Assembly (NCBI GenBank): GCA_947455145.1
Contig: CANGME010000003.1
Coordinates: 62,001 to 126,000, forward strand
DNA length: 64,000 bases
Direction: 5' to 3'
From: Comamonadaceae bacterium
Lineage (GTDB): Bacteria > Pseudomonadota > Gammaproteobacteria > Burkholderiales > Burkholderiaceae_C
This document shows positions 48,286 through 59,986 of the stretch, piece by piece. A program made the position numbers and the translations under genes. Below the pieces are notes generated by a model, which did not search any database, was not told where the DNA came from, and worked only from the letters and a program-made list of their open reading frames with translations. Each line of letters opens with the position of its first letter. The first letter of the stretch is position 1.

Positions 48286-50331
48286 TTATCGGCTGAGCCA
48301 TTGTTGGACCATAGGCCAGGTCACGAAATACGTCATGAGTGCAAAGACACCCAAGATCATGGACAGGGCGTAGTGGAACAGGAACCCGGTTTGCACGCGG
48401 CGCACTATGCTTGCCACCCAACCTACCAGCTTCCAAGAGCCATTGACAAAGACACGCTCAATCACGCCCTGGTCGCCACCCTTCCACAAGCCCATACCCA
48501 TTGCACGGGCTCCACGGGCCAGGACGTTCTCGTTAAACCAGTCCATGTAGTACTTGTTCTCTAGCAGGGTGTAGATCGGCTGGACGCGCGCCTTGATGGC
48601 TGCGGGCAAGGCTGGGTTGACCATGTACATGTAGTAGGCGCTGACCACACCACCCAAGGCCAACCAGAATGGCAGCGTGGAGAAGGCGTGCAGGGCCATG
48701 GCCATCGGGCCATGGAAGGCTTCGCCCAGTTCTTGCATCACCGGGTGCTTGGCGGCATCGACAAAGATGGCGTCTTTGAAAAATTCACCGAACAGCATGG
48801 GCTGAATCGTCATGAAGCCGATCACCACTGAAGGGATGGCCAGTAGCACCAGCGGCAGAGTCACCACCCAGGGCGATTCGTGCGGCTTGCTGTGGTCGTC
48901 ATGGTGGTGATCATCGTGATGGTGATCGCCGTGGGCATCCGGGTTCTGGTCGTAACGCTCCTTGCCATGGAAGACCAGGAAGTACATGCGGAAGGAATAG
49001 AAGGCAGTGACAAACACACCAGCCAAGACCGCGAAGCTGGCGAAGCCGCTGCCCCACAGGTGACTCTCGTGCACAGCTTCAATGATGCTGTCTTTGGAGT
49101 AGAAGCCCGCAAACAGGGGCGTGCCGATCAGCGCCAAGGAGCCGAGCAGCGAGGTGATCCAAGTGATGGGCATGTACTTGCGCACGCCGCCCATCCAGCG
49201 GATGTCCTGGTTGTGGTGCATGCCCATGATGACCGAACCGGCACCCAGGAACAACAGAGCCTTGAAGAAGGCGTGCGTCATCAAATGAAACACGGCCACC
49301 GAGTAAGCCGATGCGCCCAGCGCCACCGTCATGTAGCCAAGTTGCGACAAGGTGGAGTAAGCCACCACACGTTTGATGTCGTTCTGAATGATGCCCAGGA
49401 AACCCATGAACAGCGCGGTGATGGCACCAATGACCATGATGAAGCTCAGAGCAGTATCGCTGAGTTCAAACAGCGGCGACATGCGCGCCACCATGAAGAT
49501 GCCGGCGGTCACCATCGTCGCTGCGTGGATCAAGGCAGAAATGGGGGTGGGGCCTTCCATTGAATCGGGCAACCACACATGCAAGGGGAACTGGGCTGAT
49601 TTGCCCATGGCACCGATAAAGAGACAGATGCAAATCACAGTGACCAACATCCACGAGGTGCCGGGGAAAATCAGACCTGCCAGCTCGGGCGCTTTGGCAA
49701 ACACCTCGGTGTAGTTGAGCGTGCCGGAATAGGCGACGATCAGACCAATGCCCAGAATGAAGCCGAAGTCACCCACACGGTTGACCAAAAAGGCCTTCAT
49801 GTTGGCGAAGATGGCGGTCGGCTTGTTGAACCAAAAACCAATCAGCAGGTAAGACACCAGGCCCACCGCCTCCCAGCCGAAGAACAGCTGCAGCATGTTG
49901 TTGCTCATCACCAGCATCAGCATGGCAAAGGTGAACAGCGAGATGTAGGCGAAGAAGCGGTTGTAGCCTTCGTCTTCTTCCATGTAGCCAATGGTGTAGA
50001 TGTGCACCATGAGCGAGACGAAAGTCACCACCACCATCATCATGGCGGTCAGCCCATCGACCAAGAAGCCGATTTCCATTTTGAGGCCACCCACCACCAT
50101 CCAGGTGTAGAGTGTTTCGTTAAAACGAGCACCGTCCACGGCCACGCTTTGCAGCGTCATGGCAGAGAGCACGAAGGCCAGCAGCACGCCCAAAATGGTA
50201 AGTGTGTGCGATAGACGGCGGCCGATCCAGTTGCCACCGAATTTCGTGCCGAAGATACCCGCCAAAGCGGAGCCAACGAGCGGCGCCAAAGGCACGGCCA
50301 GTAGAGTTGAAGCGGAGAGGGTTTGACTCAT
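48286..50331 (-). CDS. nuoL: NADH-quinone oxidoreductase subunit L
   Basis: 681-residue antiporter-like subunit with the long C-terminal lateral helix. Marks: VDGLTAMMMVVVTFVSLMVH, FFGWEAVGLVSYLLIGFW, GKSAQFPLHVWLPDSMEGPTP, HLMTHAFFKALLFLGAGSV. A histidine- and aspartate-rich loop (HGDHHHDDHHHDDH, residues ~465-480) lies between two membrane spans. The lateral helix and last span are intact. Confidence 0.95.
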   Translation of the reverse strand: MSQTLSASTLLAVPLAPLVGSALAGIFGTKFGGNWIGRRLSHTLTILGVLLAFVLSAMTLQSVAVDGARFNETLYTWMVVGGLKMEIGFLVDGLTAMMMVVVTFVSLMVHIYTIGYMEEDEGYNRFFAYISLFTFAMLMLVMSNNMLQLFFGWEAVGLVSYLLIGFWFNKPTAIFANMKAFLVNRVGDFGFILGIGLIVAYSGTLNYTEVFAKAPELAGLIFPGTSWMLVTVICICLFIGAMGKSAQFPLHVWLPDSMEGPTPISALIHAATMVTAGIFMVARMSPLFELSDTALSFIMVIGAITALFMGFLGIIQNDIKRVVAYSTLSQLGYMTVALGASAYSVAVFHLMTHAFFKALLFLGAGSVIMGMHHNQDIRWMGGVRKYMPITWITSLLGSLALIGTPLFAGFYSKDSIIEAVHESHLWGSGFASFAVLAGVFVTAFYSFRMYFLVFHGKERYDQNPDAHGDHHHDDHHHDDHSKPHESPWVVTLPLVLLAIPSVVIGFMTIQPMLFGEFFKDAIFVDAAKHPVMQELGEAFHGPMAMALHAFSTLPFWLALGGVVSAYYMYMVNPALPAAIKARVQPIYTLLENKYYMDWFNENVLARGARAMGMGLWKGGDQGVIERVFVNGSWKLVGWVASIVRRVQTGFLFHYALSMILGVFALMTYFVTWPMVQQWLSR

Positions 50332-50360
50332 GTTGACGTTGTGTTGATGAACCCGGGGGT

Positions 50361-50669
50361 TCAGCCCTTGAGCGTGTTGAGTTCGTCCACATTGATGCTG
50401 GCCCGGTTACGGAACAGCAGCACCAAAATGGCCAGGCCAATGGCCGATTCAGCAGCGGCCACGGTCAGGATGAAGAAAACGAAGATTTGTCCGTGCAGAT
50501 CGCCCAGGTAGTGCGAGAAGGCCACAAAGTTCATGTTCACGGCCAACAGCATCAGCTCGATGGCCATTAGCAGGACGATCAAGTTTTTGCGGTTGAGAAA
50601 AATACCGATCACCGACAGTGCAAATAGCAGGGCGCCGAGGGAAAGAAAATGTCCAAGGGTCAAGGTCAT
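50361..50669 (-). CDS. nuoK: NADH-quinone oxidoreductase subunit K
   Basis: 102 residues, three spans. [20 protein letters not shown] holds the conserved glutamate in the membrane, and [19 protein letters not shown] the second. The ATG overlaps the nuoJ stop by 4 bases. Confidence 0.95.
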   Translation of the reverse strand: MTLTLGHFLSLGALLFALSVIGIFLNRKNLIVLLMAIELMLLAVNMNFVAFSHYLGDLHGQIFVFFILTVAAAESAIGLAILVLLFRNRASINVDELNTLKG

Positions 50670-51304
50670 GCTGCATCTCCGGCAGAAGGGGTTTGCACTT
50701 GCGTGGCCGCCACCTTGACGACTTGCAAACGGTCACTGGCCTTGACACGCACCTGATCAGACACGGCCACATGCTTGCTGTCTTTGCGCTCACGCAGCGT
50801 CAGCGCAATGGCCGCCAAGATGGCAACCAGCAAAATCACGGCCGCAATTTGCACCGGGTACACGTACTGGGTGTAAAGCAGCTTGCCCAGCTCTTTGGTG
50901 TTATCCAACTCCATCAAGGGTTGACCAATGACGCCTGCGACGCGTGGTCCTTCGGTCACCCGAAAGCCCGACATCAACACGGCCGCCATCTCCAGCGCAA
51001 TCAACGCGCCTACACTGGCCGCCAGCGGGAAATGCTTCCAGAAGCCCAAGCGCATGGCGTCGATTTTGATGTCCAGCATCATCACGACAAACAGGAACAG
51101 CACCATGACCGCGCCGACGTAAACCAGCACCAGGGTGATGGCCAAAAATTCGGCCTGGAGCAGCAACCAAATGCCCGAGGCCTGGAAGAACGCCAGCACC
51201 AAGTACAGCGCGGCGTGCACCGGGTTGCGGGCCGTGATCACGCGAAGTGATGCAAACAGCAGCACGGCAGAAAACACATAAAAGAGACCAGTTTTGATGT
51301 CCAT
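50666..51304 (-). CDS. nuoJ: NADH-quinone oxidoreductase subunit J
   Basis: 212 residues, five spans. [31 protein letters not shown] and [20 protein letters not shown] are family marks; the latter is the flexible helix that lies near the quinone site. The ATG at 51304 (MDIKTGLFY) is preferred; the longer frame reaches into the intergenic leader. A hydrophilic tail of about 40 residues follows the last span. Confidence 0.94.
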   Translation of the reverse strand: MDIKTGLFYVFSAVLLFASLRVITARNPVHAALYLVLAFFQASGIWLLLQAEFLAITLVLVYVGAVMVLFLFVVMMLDIKIDAMRLGFWKHFPLAASVGALIALEMAAVLMSGFRVTEGPRVAGVIGQPLMELDNTKELGKLLYTQYVYPVQIAAVILLVAILAAIALTLRERKDSKHVAVSDQVRVKASDRLQVVKVAATQVQTPSAGDAA

Positions 51305-51341
51305 AGCGGGAATTACTTTCTTGCCATCAATCAGCGGCAAA

Positions 51342-51851
51342 TCATCGGTATTTAGCGTCTGCCGCTTTGGCTGCAGAAATTTCAGCCTCGTAACGGTCAC
51401 CCACGGCCAATAGCATGTCTTTGGTGTAGTACAGGTCACCGCGCTTTTCACCGTGGTATTCCAGAATGTGCGTTTCGACGATGGAGTCGACCGGGCAGCT
51501 TTCTTCGCAGAAGCCGCAAAAGATGCATTTGGTCAGGTCGATGTCATAGCGCGAGGTGCGGCGACTGCCGTCATCACGCACTTCAGACTCAATCGTGATC
51601 GCCATGGCGGGGCACACGGCTTCGCACAGTTTGCAGGCGATACAGCGCTCTTCACCGTTCTCATAACGGCGCAGCGCGTGCAGGCCACGAAAACGCGGGC
51701 TCTGGGGTGTTTTTTCTTCAGGAAACTCGATCGTGATCTTGCGCTTGAAGGCATATTTGCCGGTCAGGGCCAGGCCTTTGAACAACTCCACCAGCAGGAA
51801 GCTGGAGAAAAAGTCCTTGAGCGAAAAAGGAGGTGAAGCAAGTGTTGACAT
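51342..51851 (-). CDS. nuoI: NADH-quinone oxidoreductase subunit I
   Basis: 169 residues with two 4Fe-4S ferredoxin motifs, [12 protein letters not shown] and [12 protein letters not shown], which carry clusters N6a and N6b. The ATG at 51851 gives [15 protein letters not shown]; an upstream frame to 51947 runs into nuoH. The amphipathic N-terminus attaches it to the membrane arm. Confidence 0.95.
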   Translation of the reverse strand: MSTLASPPFSLKDFFSSFLLVELFKGLALTGKYAFKRKITIEFPEEKTPQSPRFRGLHALRRYENGEERCIACKLCEAVCPAMAITIESEVRDDGSRRTSRYDIDLTKCIFCGFCEESCPVDSIVETHILEYHGEKRGDLYYTKDMLLAVGDRYEAEISAAKAADAKYR

Positions 51852-51862
51852 GACGGACTCGT

Positions 51863-52945
51863 TTACTTCCAGATATTGAAGGAGGTCTGCATCCAAGCCC
51901 CCACGACCAGCAACCACACTAGCGTGACGGGGATGAAAATCTTCCAACCCAAACGCATGATCTGGTCATAGCGAAAACGTGGGAAGGTGGCACGCACCCA
52001 AAGGAACAAACTGACCACCGCGAATGTTTTCAGGCCCAGCCAGATCCAACCCGGAATCCAGTTGAACAGCGCACTGTCAATCGGTGACAACCAGCCGCCC
52101 AGGAACATGATGGCTGCCAAAATCGACACCAGCCACATATTGGCGTACTCGGCCAAGAAGAACATGGCGAATGACATGCCGGAGTACTCGACCATGTGAC
52201 CGGCCACAATTTCGGATTCGCCTTCGACCACGTCAAAGGGGTGACGGTTGGTCTCGGCAATGCCCGAGATCACATAGACCACAAAGATCGGCAGCAAAGG
52301 CAACCAGTTCCAAGAGAGGAAGTTCAAACCCATGGCGGCGAAGTAACCCTTGCCCTGCCCGGTGACAATGTCGCTCATGTTCATGCTGGCCGACACCATG
52401 AGTACCACCACGAGGCAAAAGCCCATGGCGATCTCGTAGCTGACCATTTGCGCCGAGGCGCGCAAAGCACCCAGAAAAGCGTACTTGGAGTTGGACGCCC
52501 AGCCCGCAATGATCACACCGTAAACCTCCATCGAGGTGATGGCCATGATGAAAAGCAGACCCGCATTGACATTGGCCAGCGCCACGTCCGGCCCAAAAGG
52601 CACAACCGCCCAAGCCGCCATAGCCGGCATGATGGTCATGATGGGACCCAAGAAGAACAAGCCCTTGCTGGCCGCTGAAGGCAGGATGATTTCTTTGGAC
52701 AGCAGCTTGAGTGCGTCAGCAATCGGCTGCAAGAGACCAAAGGGGCCAACCCGGTTGGGGCCCTTGCGCACCTGCATCCAGCCGATGAGCTTGCGCTCCC
52801 ACAGCGTCAGGTAGGCCACAGCGCCCATCAAGGGCAGCACGATCACCACAATTTTGATGAGTATCCAAAGCGTCGGCCAAACCATGCCTGACCACCAAGC
52901 GGCGTTGATCAGCCCTTGGCCGAAATTGAAGATGGCGTCAATCAT
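51863..52945 (-). CDS. nuoH: NADH-quinone oxidoreductase subunit H
   Basis: 360 residues, about eight spans. [26 protein letters not shown] and the acidic loop [26 protein letters not shown] form the quinone-binding entry. The ATG overlaps the nuoG stop by 4 bases. Confidence 0.95.
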   Translation of the reverse strand: MIDAIFNFGQGLINAAWWSGMVWPTLWILIKIVVIVLPLMGAVAYLTLWERKLIGWMQVRKGPNRVGPFGLLQPIADALKLLSKEIILPSAASKGLFFLGPIMTIMPAMAAWAVVPFGPDVALANVNAGLLFIMAITSMEVYGVIIAGWASNSKYAFLGALRASAQMVSYEIAMGFCLVVVLMVSASMNMSDIVTGQGKGYFAAMGLNFLSWNWLPLLPIFVVYVISGIAETNRHPFDVVEGESEIVAGHMVEYSGMSFAMFFLAEYANMWLVSILAAIMFLGGWLSPIDSALFNWIPGWIWLGLKTFAVVSLFLWVRATFPRFRYDQIMRLGWKIFIPVTLVWLLVVGAWMQTSFNIWK

Positions 52946-55086
52946 GCGGCCACTCCTTGTTCAGCCTGCCGTGCATCGGCGGTGAGTTGCAATGATGGTG
53001 CACGGCGCACTGTGCCGTCCAGCGCGTAGATGGTTGCCACGCAAGGCACGGTTGACGATGTCGCCACACTGATGGCAGCTTGTGTCGCATTGCTCAGTCG
53101 CTCGGCAGGCACTTGGGTGAGCTCACTCGGCTTCGCACCCAAGACTTGTTGGCGCACGTCTTGAGAACTGTCAAACGCCAACCCTGGCACAGCCAATAGA
53201 TCGGCCAGCACGCGCAAGACCTTCCAAGCCGGACGCGTCTCGCCCAGCGGCTTGACGACGGCGTGGAAGCTCTGGATGCGGCCTTCGGCATTGACGAAGC
53301 TACCCGAGGTTTCGGTGAAGGGTGAAATCGGCAAGATCACATCGCAGAAGGCCATGTTGGCCTTGAAAGGGCTCAAGCTCACCACCATCTCGGCACGGCT
53401 CAAGGCCTGCACGGCCTGCGCACCCAAGGCGGCATCAAACTCCGGCTCAGTGTTGAGCAACACAGCGGCCTTGAGTGAGCCCGACATCATTTGAGCGGCA
53501 TTCAAACCGCCCTGTCCTGGCACAGCACCGACCCACTGCGCGCCCACAGTGTTGGCGGCCTCGGTCAGGTAACCCACGCTGGCACCGGTCTGCTCACCCA
53601 ACCAGTTGGCCAAGGCCAGCAGGCTGGCGGCCTGGGCGTGGTGCGCTGCGGCATTGCCCAGCAGAATGGCTTTGCGTTCACCACTGAGGAGTGAGTTGGC
53701 AATGACGAGGGCTTGCGCGCTGGGCGTTGCAGTAGCGGGTGCTGCAACGCCTTTTTTATCGGCCACGGCTGCAGCCACTTCGGCGAGCAAAGCACCCCAT
53801 TGGCCCGGCGCAGCCAGCAGCGTATTCGCCACCGGCATAGCCCAGGCCTCAGCACCTGAGAACTCAGTGCTGGAATTGATCGTATTGGCGACACCACCCT
53901 TGCGCACCGCTTGACGAATGCGTTGGGCAAACAGCGGGTGGTCTTTGCGCAGGTTAGAACCCACGACGAGCACGCGCTGCAAAGTCGAGAGCGACGCAAT
54001 CGAAGTGCCCAACCAGCGAACGCCGGGAGTGCTTTCAAACTCGGCATTGCGCAAGCGGTAATCGATATTGGGAGAGCCCAGGCCCTTCATCAGCCCGGTA
54101 GCCAAGAACAACTCTTCGAGCGTGCTGTGCGGGCTGGCCAAGGTGCCGATGCTGGCCGCGCCATGGTTAGTTTTGATTTGGTTCAAACCGTTGGCCACGT
54201 ACTCCAACGCGGTTTGCCAGTCCACAGCTTTCCACTCGGAGCCCTGCTTGATCATGGGGCTGGTCAAACGCTCTGCGCCATTGAGGGCTTCGTAAGAAAA
54301 GCGATCACGGTCGGCGATCCAGCATTCGTTAACGGCTTCGTTCTCAAACGGCACGACGCGCATGACCTTGTTGTTTTTGACCTGAACAATCAGGTTGGCT
54401 CCAGTGGAGTCATGCGGGCTCACTGATTTGCGGCGACTCAACTCCCAGGTGCGGGCGCTGTAGCGGAAGGGCTTGCTGGTCAACGCGCCGACTGGGCAGA
54501 TGTCGATCATGTTGCCGGACAACTCTGAATCGACCGCTGCACCGACAAAGGTCTCGATCTCAGCGTGCTCACCCCGGTGCGACATGCCAAGCTCCATGAT
54601 GCCTGCGACCTCTTGGCCAAAGCGCACACAGCGGGTGCAATGGATGCAGCGACTCATCTCTTCCATGGAGACGAGCGGGCCGATGTCTTTGTGGAACACG
54701 ACGCGTTTTTCTTCTTCGTAGCGCGACGAAGAGCCGCCATAACCGACGGCCAAGTCCTGCAACTGGCACTCGCCGCCTTGGTCGCAAATAGGGCAATCCA
54801 GCGGGTGGTTGATGAGCAAGAACTCCATCACCGACTTCTGCGCCTTGATGGCCTTGTCGCTCTTGGTGCGGACAATCATGCCCTGGCTCACCGGCGTGGC
54901 GCAGGCGGGCATGGGCTTGGGCATTTTTTCCACATCGACCAGACACATACGGCAGTTGGCCGCAATGCTGAGTTTCTTGTGATAACAAAAATGCGGGATG
55001 TAAGTGCCCGCCTTGTCAGCCGCATGCATGATCATGCTGCCCTCAAGGATCTCCACCTTTTTGCCGTCGAGTTCGATTTCAACCAT
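52942..55086 (-). CDS. nuoG: NADH-quinone oxidoreductase subunit G
   Basis: 714 residues. N-terminal 2Fe-2S domain with [18 protein letters not shown], then [14 protein letters not shown] and the His-Cys set in [15 protein letters not shown] for 4Fe-4S clusters; the rest is the molybdopterin-oxidoreductase-like domain without a cofactor. The C-terminal domain is shorter than in E. coli NuoG, as in other proteobacteria. Confidence 0.95.
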   Translation of the reverse strand: MVEIELDGKKVEILEGSMIMHAADKAGTYIPHFCYHKKLSIAANCRMCLVDVEKMPKPMPACATPVSQGMIVRTKSDKAIKAQKSVMEFLLINHPLDCPICDQGGECQLQDLAVGYGGSSSRYEEEKRVVFHKDIGPLVSMEEMSRCIHCTRCVRFGQEVAGIMELGMSHRGEHAEIETFVGAAVDSELSGNMIDICPVGALTSKPFRYSARTWELSRRKSVSPHDSTGANLIVQVKNNKVMRVVPFENEAVNECWIADRDRFSYEALNGAERLTSPMIKQGSEWKAVDWQTALEYVANGLNQIKTNHGAASIGTLASPHSTLEELFLATGLMKGLGSPNIDYRLRNAEFESTPGVRWLGTSIASLSTLQRVLVVGSNLRKDHPLFAQRIRQAVRKGGVANTINSSTEFSGAEAWAMPVANTLLAAPGQWGALLAEVAAAVADKKGVAAPATATPSAQALVIANSLLSGERKAILLGNAAAHHAQAASLLALANWLGEQTGASVGYLTEAANTVGAQWVGAVPGQGGLNAAQMMSGSLKAAVLLNTEPEFDAALGAQAVQALSRAEMVVSLSPFKANMAFCDVILPISPFTETSGSFVNAEGRIQSFHAVVKPLGETRPAWKVLRVLADLLAVPGLAFDSSQDVRQQVLGAKPSELTQVPAERLSNATQAAISVATSSTVPCVATIYALDGTVRRAPSLQLTADARQAEQGVAA

Positions 55087-55119
55087 GTTTGTGTGCTCGC
55101 TCTATCGCTTGTACTGTCA

Positions 55120-56490
55120 TCAGACGTAGGCCGGGACCATGCAGGTCTTGTTGGCTACGTGATGCTCAAATTCAGGACGGAAATGCTTGATCATCGCGCG
55201 CACCGGCATGGCCGCTGCATCACCTAGCGCGCAGATGGTGCGGCCCTGGATGTTTTCTGCCACGTTGTCGAGCAAGTCCAGATCGTCCGCACGGCCTAGG
55301 CCAGTCTCGATCCGATCCACCACGCGGGACAACCATCCCGTGCCTTCACGGCAAGGCGTGCACTGGCCGCAGGATTCGTGCATGTAGAAGTAGCTCAGGC
55401 GTTGCAGCGCCTTGACCATGCAGCGGCTGTCGTCCAGCACGATGACCGCGCCCGAGCCCAACATGGAACCCGCTTTGGCGATGGAGTCGTAATCCATGGT
55501 GCAGCCCATCATGATGTCGCCCGGCAAAATGGGGGACGATGAACCGCCGGGGATGACGGCCTTGAGCGTGCGGCCTTTGCGCACACCACCGGCCAGCTCC
55601 AGCAGCTTGGCAAACGGCGTGCCCATGGGCACTTCGTAGTTGCCGGGTAACTCCACATCACCACTGACCGAGTAAATCTTGGTGCCGCCGTTATTGGGCT
55701 TCCCGCAATCGAGATAAGCCTGCCCGCCGTTGCGAATGATCCAAGGCACAGCGGCAAAAGTTTCGGTGTTGTTGATGGTGGTGGGCTTGCCGTACAGGCC
55801 AAAGCTGGCGGGGAACGGTGGCTTGAAGCGAGGTTGGCCTTTTTTGCCTTCCAACGACTCCAGCAAGGCGGTTTCTTCACCGCAGATGTAGGCCCCAAAG
55901 CCGTGCGCTGCGTGCAACTGAAAGCTGAAGTTGCTGCCCAAAATTTTCTCACCCAAGAAGCCCGCTGCGCGCGCCTCTTCCAGCGCTTCTTCAAACCGGT
56001 CATAGGTCTGGAAGATTTCGCCGTGGATGTAGTTGTAGCCCACCGAAATGCCCATGGCATAGGCGGCAATCGCCATGCCTTCAATCACGATGTGGGGGTT
56101 GAATTGCAGGATGTCTCGGTCTTTGCAAGTGCCAGGCTCGCCCTCGTCCGAGTTGCACACCAGGTACTTTTGACCGGGGAACTGACGCGGCATGAAGCTC
56201 CACTTCAAACCCGTAGGGAAGCCCGCACCGCCGCGACCGCGCAGAGCTGATTCTTTGACCGTGGCGATCACCTGGTCTTGCGTCATGCCGGTAACGCCAT
56301 CCACAGGCGTGCTTCCGTCTTGTCCCAAAATCTTGCGCAAGGCTTGGTAGCCGCCGCGCGCCACGTAGTCCTTCAAGCGCCAGTTGGCGCCATCCAGACC
56401 GGCCATGATTTGCGGGTTGATGTGACGATCATGAAAGCTGGTTTGCACACCGGTGGCGGCAAATTGGGCGAGGATTTGTTCAGCGTTCAT
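55120..56490 (-). CDS. nuoF: NADH-quinone oxidoreductase subunit F
   Basis: 456 residues; binds NADH and [20 protein letters not shown] and [15 protein letters not shown] are the flavin and NADH sites; [16 protein letters not shown] with a later Cys binds cluster N3. The ATG at 56490 overlaps the nuoE stop (TGATG); the GTG at 56493 is less likely. Confidence 0.95.
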   Translation of the reverse strand: MNAEQILAQFAATGVQTSFHDRHINPQIMAGLDGANWRLKDYVARGGYQALRKILGQDGSTPVDGVTGMTQDQVIATVKESALRGRGGAGFPTGLKWSFMPRQFPGQKYLVCNSDEGEPGTCKDRDILQFNPHIVIEGMAIAAYAMGISVGYNYIHGEIFQTYDRFEEALEEARAAGFLGEKILGSNFSFQLHAAHGFGAYICGEETALLESLEGKKGQPRFKPPFPASFGLYGKPTTINNTETFAAVPWIIRNGGQAYLDCGKPNNGGTKIYSVSGDVELPGNYEVPMGTPFAKLLELAGGVRKGRTLKAVIPGGSSSPILPGDIMMGCTMDYDSIAKAGSMLGSGAVIVLDDSRCMVKALQRLSYFYMHESCGQCTPCREGTGWLSRVVDRIETGLGRADDLDLLDNVAENIQGRTICALGDAAAMPVRAMIKHFRPEFEHHVANKTCMVPAYV

Positions 56491-56987
56491 CACGTTGCAC
56501 TCACAGATTTGAGGCTGTCAATCAGTTGATCCAGCTTGTCATTGCTCATGAAGCTGCACATGGTGCGGTCATTGACCAGCATCACGGGAGAATCAGCGCA
56601 GGCACCCAGACACTCACTCTGTTGCAGGGTGAACAAGCCATCGGGCGTGGTCTCACCCATGTGGATGCCCAGCTTGTGTTCCAAGTGCTTCAAGGCCACT
56701 GCGCCGTCACGCAATTGGCATGGCAGGTTGGTGCAAACATTGAGCTTGTACTTACCGCAGGGCTTTTGGTTGTACATGTTGTAGAAGGTCGTCACCTCAT
56801 GCACAGCCATGGGGGCCATACCCAGGTAAGCGGCGACTTCGCGCTCGCTGTCGGTGCTGACGTAGCCCAGTTCTTGCTGCACGATGGCCAAGCAGGCCAT
56901 GACGGCAGATTGCGCCTGATCGGCGGGAAACTTGGCGACCTCTTTGGCAAATCGCGCATGCATGGACAAAGTAGCGTTGGCGCTCAT
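56490..56987 (-). CDS. nuoE: NADH-quinone oxidoreductase subunit E
   Basis: 165 residues, thioredoxin-like 2Fe-2S protein. The four cysteines are in NVCTNLPCQ and [11 protein letters not shown]-terminal helical part [15 protein letters not shown] is typical. The ATG overlaps the nuoD stop by 4 bases. Confidence 0.95.
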   Translation of the reverse strand: MSANATLSMHARFAKEVAKFPADQAQSAVMACLAIVQQELGYVSTDSEREVAAYLGMAPMAVHEVTTFYNMYNQKPCGKYKLNVCTNLPCQLRDGAVALKHLEHKLGIHMGETTPDGLFTLQQSECLGACADSPVMLVNDRTMCSFMSNDKLDQLIDSLKSVSAT

Positions 56988-58237
56988 CGATCAATCTCTC
57001 CAAACACAATGTCCATGGTGCCGATGATAGCCACGGCGTCGGCAATCATGTGGCCGCTGGACATCTCGTTCATGCCCGCAAGGTGGGCAAAACCGGGGGC
57101 ACGAATTTTCAGGCGGTAGGGCTTATTGGCCCCGTCGCTCACGATGTAAATACCAAACTCACCCTTGGGGTGCTCCACGGCGGCATAAGCCTCGCCTTCG
57201 GGCACGTGGAAACCTTCAGTGAAGAGTTTGAAGTGGTGGATCAACTCTTCCATGTTGGTCTTCATGGACTCGCGGCTGGGCGCTGCCACCTTGTGGTTAT
57301 CGGTGATCACCGGGCCGGGGTTGACACGCAACCAATCAACGCACTGCTTGATGATGCGGTTGGACTGGTTCATCTCTTCCATGCGCACCAAGTAACGGTC
57401 GTAGCAGTCACCGGTCTTGCCGACGGGGATGTCGAAATCCATCTTGTCGTACACGTCGTAGGGCTGCTTTTTGCGCAAGTCCCAGGCCACGCCTGAGCCA
57501 CGCAGCATGGCACCCGAGAAGCCCAGGTTCAAGGCACGCTCAGGCGTTACGACACCAATGCCCACGGTGCGCTGCTTCCAGATGCGGTTGTCGGTCAACA
57601 GCGTGTGGTATTCCGCCAAATAGGTAGGAAAGCGCTGCGTGAAGTCGTCAATGAAATCGAGCAAAGAACCTTGGCGATTGGTGTTGAGTTCGCTGATCGC
57701 CTTGGCATTGCGCACCTTGCTTGCCTTGTACTGCGGCATGGTGTCGGGCAGGTCACGGTACACGCCACCAGGGCGAAAGTAGGCGGCATGCATGCGCGCG
57801 CCGGAGACGGCCTCGTACATGTCGAACAGGTCTTCGCGCTCACGGAAAGCGTAGAGCAAAATCGTCATGGCCCCGCAATCCAGACCGTGCGCGCCCACCC
57901 ACAATAGGTGATTGAGCAGGCGGGTGATTTCAGAGAACATCACGCGGATGTACTGCGCGCGAACAGGTACCTCGATGCCCATCATTTTCTCGATCGCTAA
58001 GCAATAGGCGTGCTCGTTGCACATCATCGAGACGTAGTCCAACCTGTCCATATAGGGCAAGGACTGGATATAGGTCTTGCTCTCTGCCAGTTTTTCGGTC
58101 GCACGGTGCAACAGGCCAATGTGCGGATCGGCGCGCTGAATGACCTCGCCGTCCAGCTCCAGCACCAGGCGCAGCACGCCGTGGGCTGCCGGGTGTTGGG
58201 GGCCGAAGTTGAGGGTGTAGTTTTTTATTTCAGCCAT
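56984..58237 (-). CDS. nuoD: NADH-quinone oxidoreductase subunit D
   Basis: 417 residues (49-kDa subunit). [22 protein letters not shown] carries the quinone-contacting histidine, and [15 protein letters not shown] follows. The ATG at 58237 ([10 protein letters not shown]) sits one base after the nuoC stop. Confidence 0.95.
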   Translation of the reverse strand: MAEIKNYTLNFGPQHPAAHGVLRLVLELDGEVIQRADPHIGLLHRATEKLAESKTYIQSLPYMDRLDYVSMMCNEHAYCLAIEKMMGIEVPVRAQYIRVMFSEITRLLNHLLWVGAHGLDCGAMTILLYAFREREDLFDMYEAVSGARMHAAYFRPGGVYRDLPDTMPQYKASKVRNAKAISELNTNRQGSLLDFIDDFTQRFPTYLAEYHTLLTDNRIWKQRTVGIGVVTPERALNLGFSGAMLRGSGVAWDLRKKQPYDVYDKMDFDIPVGKTGDCYDRYLVRMEEMNQSNRIIKQCVDWLRVNPGPVITDNHKVAAPSRESMKTNMEELIHHFKLFTEGFHVPEGEAYAAVEHPKGEFGIYIVSDGANKPYRLKIRAPGFAHLAGMNEMSSGHMIADAVAIIGTMDIVFGEIDR

Positions 58238-58238
58238 A

Positions 58239-58847
58239 TCAACGAAGTCCGCCGTAGTTGTCTTCACGGATGATGCGGGGCGTGATTTCACGCGGCTCGA
58301 TGGAGACGGGCTGGTAAATCACGCGTTTTTGCTCGGCGTCGTAACGCATCTCGACCTCGCCGCTGAGCGGAAAATCTTTGCGGAAGGGGTGGCCAATGAA
58401 ACCGTAATCGGTGAGGATGCGGCGCAGGTCGTCGTGACCTTCAAACACAATGCCAAACAGATCAAACGCTTCGCGCTCAAACCAGTTGGCCGAATTCCAA
58501 ACGGGGTTGACCGAGGGCACCACGGGAAAATGATCGTCAGGCGCAAACACCTTGAGGCGTAAACGCTGATTCAAGGCGATGGACTGGAGATGCGACACAA
58601 CGCAGTAACGCGCGCCCGTCCACAAGCCTTCTTTGTAGTCGGAGTAGTCCAGGCCACACAAGTCCATTAACTGGTCAAACTCACAGCCCGGGGTATTGCG
58701 CAAGAGTTGCGCAGCAGCCAAATAGTCGGCTGCCGCCACCACGACGGTGACTTCACCCAGGCGAACGTTGACGTCTTTAACGCGATCGCCCAAAACAGCC
58801 ACAACGGTGTCTTTGAGCGCCAGCGGATTTACAGCAAAAGCAGTCAT
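58239..58847 (-). CDS. nuoC: NADH-quinone oxidoreductase subunit C
   Basis: 202 residues (30-kDa subunit). [40 protein letters not shown] is the family signature. The ATG at 58847 (MTAFAVNPL) is favoured over the upstream start at 58871, which would overlap nuoB. Confidence 0.94.
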   Translation of the reverse strand: MTAFAVNPLALKDTVVAVLGDRVKDVNVRLGEVTVVVAAADYLAAAQLLRNTPGCEFDQLMDLCGLDYSDYKEGLWTGARYCVVSHLQSIALNQRLRLKVFAPDDHFPVVPSVNPVWNSANWFEREAFDLFGIVFEGHDDLRRILTDYGFIGHPFRKDFPLSGEVEMRYDAEQKRVIYQPVSIEPREITPRIIREDNYGGLR

Positions 58848-58857
58848 CGGTACATCC

Positions 58858-59334
58858 TCAAGCGCGCGCAATGGTTTGCGTGCGGCGAATTTTCTGCTGC
58901 AACTGGATGATGCCGTAAATCAGCGCCTCAGCCGTGGGCGGACAGCCCGGCACATAGACATCAACCGGCACGATACGGTCGCAACCGCGCACCACCGAAT
59001 AACTGTAGTGATAGTAACCACCACCATTGGCACAAGAGCCCATGGACAGCACCCAGCGCGGCTCGCTCATTTGGTCATACACCTTGCGCAAAGCGGGAGC
59101 CATTTTGTTGCACAGCGTACCCGCCACGATCATCAAGTCGGACTGGCGCGGACTGGGGCGAAACACCAAACCAAAACGATCAGTGTCATAGCGCGCCGTG
59201 GCGGAATGCATCATCTCCACAGCACAGCAAGCCAAGCCAAACGACATAGGCCACAGCGAGCCGGTCTTGGCCCAGTTCATCACCGAGTCATAGGACGTGG
59301 TGACGAAGCCTTCTTTGAACACACCTTCAATCAT
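58858..59334 (-). CDS. nuoB: NADH-quinone oxidoreductase subunit B
   Basis: 158 residues; holds cluster N2, the last before quinone. Cysteines: the tandem pair in [26 protein letters not shown], and [15 protein letters not shown]. Confidence 0.96.
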   Translation of the reverse strand: MIEGVFKEGFVTTSYDSVMNWAKTGSLWPMSFGLACCAVEMMHSATARYDTDRFGLVFRPSPRQSDLMIVAGTLCNKMAPALRKVYDQMSEPRWVLSMGSCANGGGYYHYSYSVVRGCDRIVPVDVYVPGCPPTAEALIYGIIQLQQKIRRTQTIARA

Positions 59335-59375
59335 TGCAACAATCCTTAATCAAGTGGCAAGCGAGTGGGATATCA

Positions 59376-59735
59376 CTATTCCCAATCTAAAGCGCCTTTT
59401 TTCCACTCATAGACAAAGCCCACAACCAGAATACCCAAGAACACCACTGCCGCCCAAAAACCACCCACACCCACATCCTTCAAGGCCACAGCCCAAGGAA
59501 ACAAGAAAGCGATTTCCAGATCAAACAGGATGAAAAGAATGGCGACGAGGTAGTAGCGCACGTCAAATTTCATGCGCGCGTCTTCAAACGCTTCGAAGCC
59601 GCACTCGTAAGGGGAATTTTTGGCCGCATCCGGGCGATTGGGGCCCAGGATATAACCCAGAACCTGGGGCGCAATACCCACCCCGATACCGACCAAGATG
59701 AACAATAAAACTGGAAGATATTGATCGAGGTTCAT
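59376..59735 (-). CDS. nuoA: NADH-quinone oxidoreductase subunit A
   Basis: 119 residues, three spans, first gene of the operon. [36 protein letters not shown] is the standard signature, with the quinone-site loop. The start at 59735 (MNLDQYLPV) is taken; the longer frame to 59765 approaches the tRNA gene. Confidence 0.94.
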   Translation of the reverse strand: MNLDQYLPVLLFILVGIGVGIAPQVLGYILGPNRPDAAKNSPYECGFEAFEDARMKFDVRYYLVAILFILFDLEIAFLFPWAVALKDVGVGGFWAAVVFLGILVVGFVYEWKKGALDWE

Positions 59736-59793
59736 CTTGTGGTTCTGATCACTGCAAAACCCCATCAGGATTAGCCCTGACAGGTCTGTTGTA

Positions 59794-59878
59794 TGGTGCC
59801 GTCGGCGAGACTCGAACTCGCACAGCTTTCGCCACTACCACCTCAAGATAGCGTGTCTACCAATTTCACCACGACGGC
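59794..59878 (-). tRNA. tRNA-Leu (anticodon GAG)
   Basis: Read on the minus strand the 85 bases begin GCCGTCG and end CGACGGC-A-CCA, a perfect 7-bp acceptor stem with encoded CCA. The D arm is TGGTGAAATTGGTAGACACG; the anticodon stem CTATC/GGTAG holds loop TTGAGGT with anticodon GAG; a long variable arm and TTCGAGTC T-loop follow. The large variable arm fits leucine. Confidence 0.95.
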
Positions 59879-59940
59879 TGATTTCTTTTCCCGATTGGCA
59901 TGAGGTTTTTGGCTCACCGGGCAATCGCGAATTTTACCCT

Positions 59941-59979
59941 GAAAACACCCCATTTCTCCCGAGAAGAGGGGTGATTTTC
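59941..59979 (-). terminator. Terminator of the tpiA-secG unit
   Basis: On the minus strand, after the secG stop, GAAAATCACCCC and GGGGTGTTTTC form a long stem with a 16-base loop (itself partly paired) followed by a T-rich end. It separates secG from the tRNA gene. Confidence 0.7.
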
Positions 59980-59986
59980 AAAGCGT

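Noticed and set aside
48880-49563. 227-codon plus-strand frame inside nuoL
   Set aside because: Its Val/Met-rich start comes from reading the antisense of the His/Asp codons of NuoL; no ribosome site or homology.
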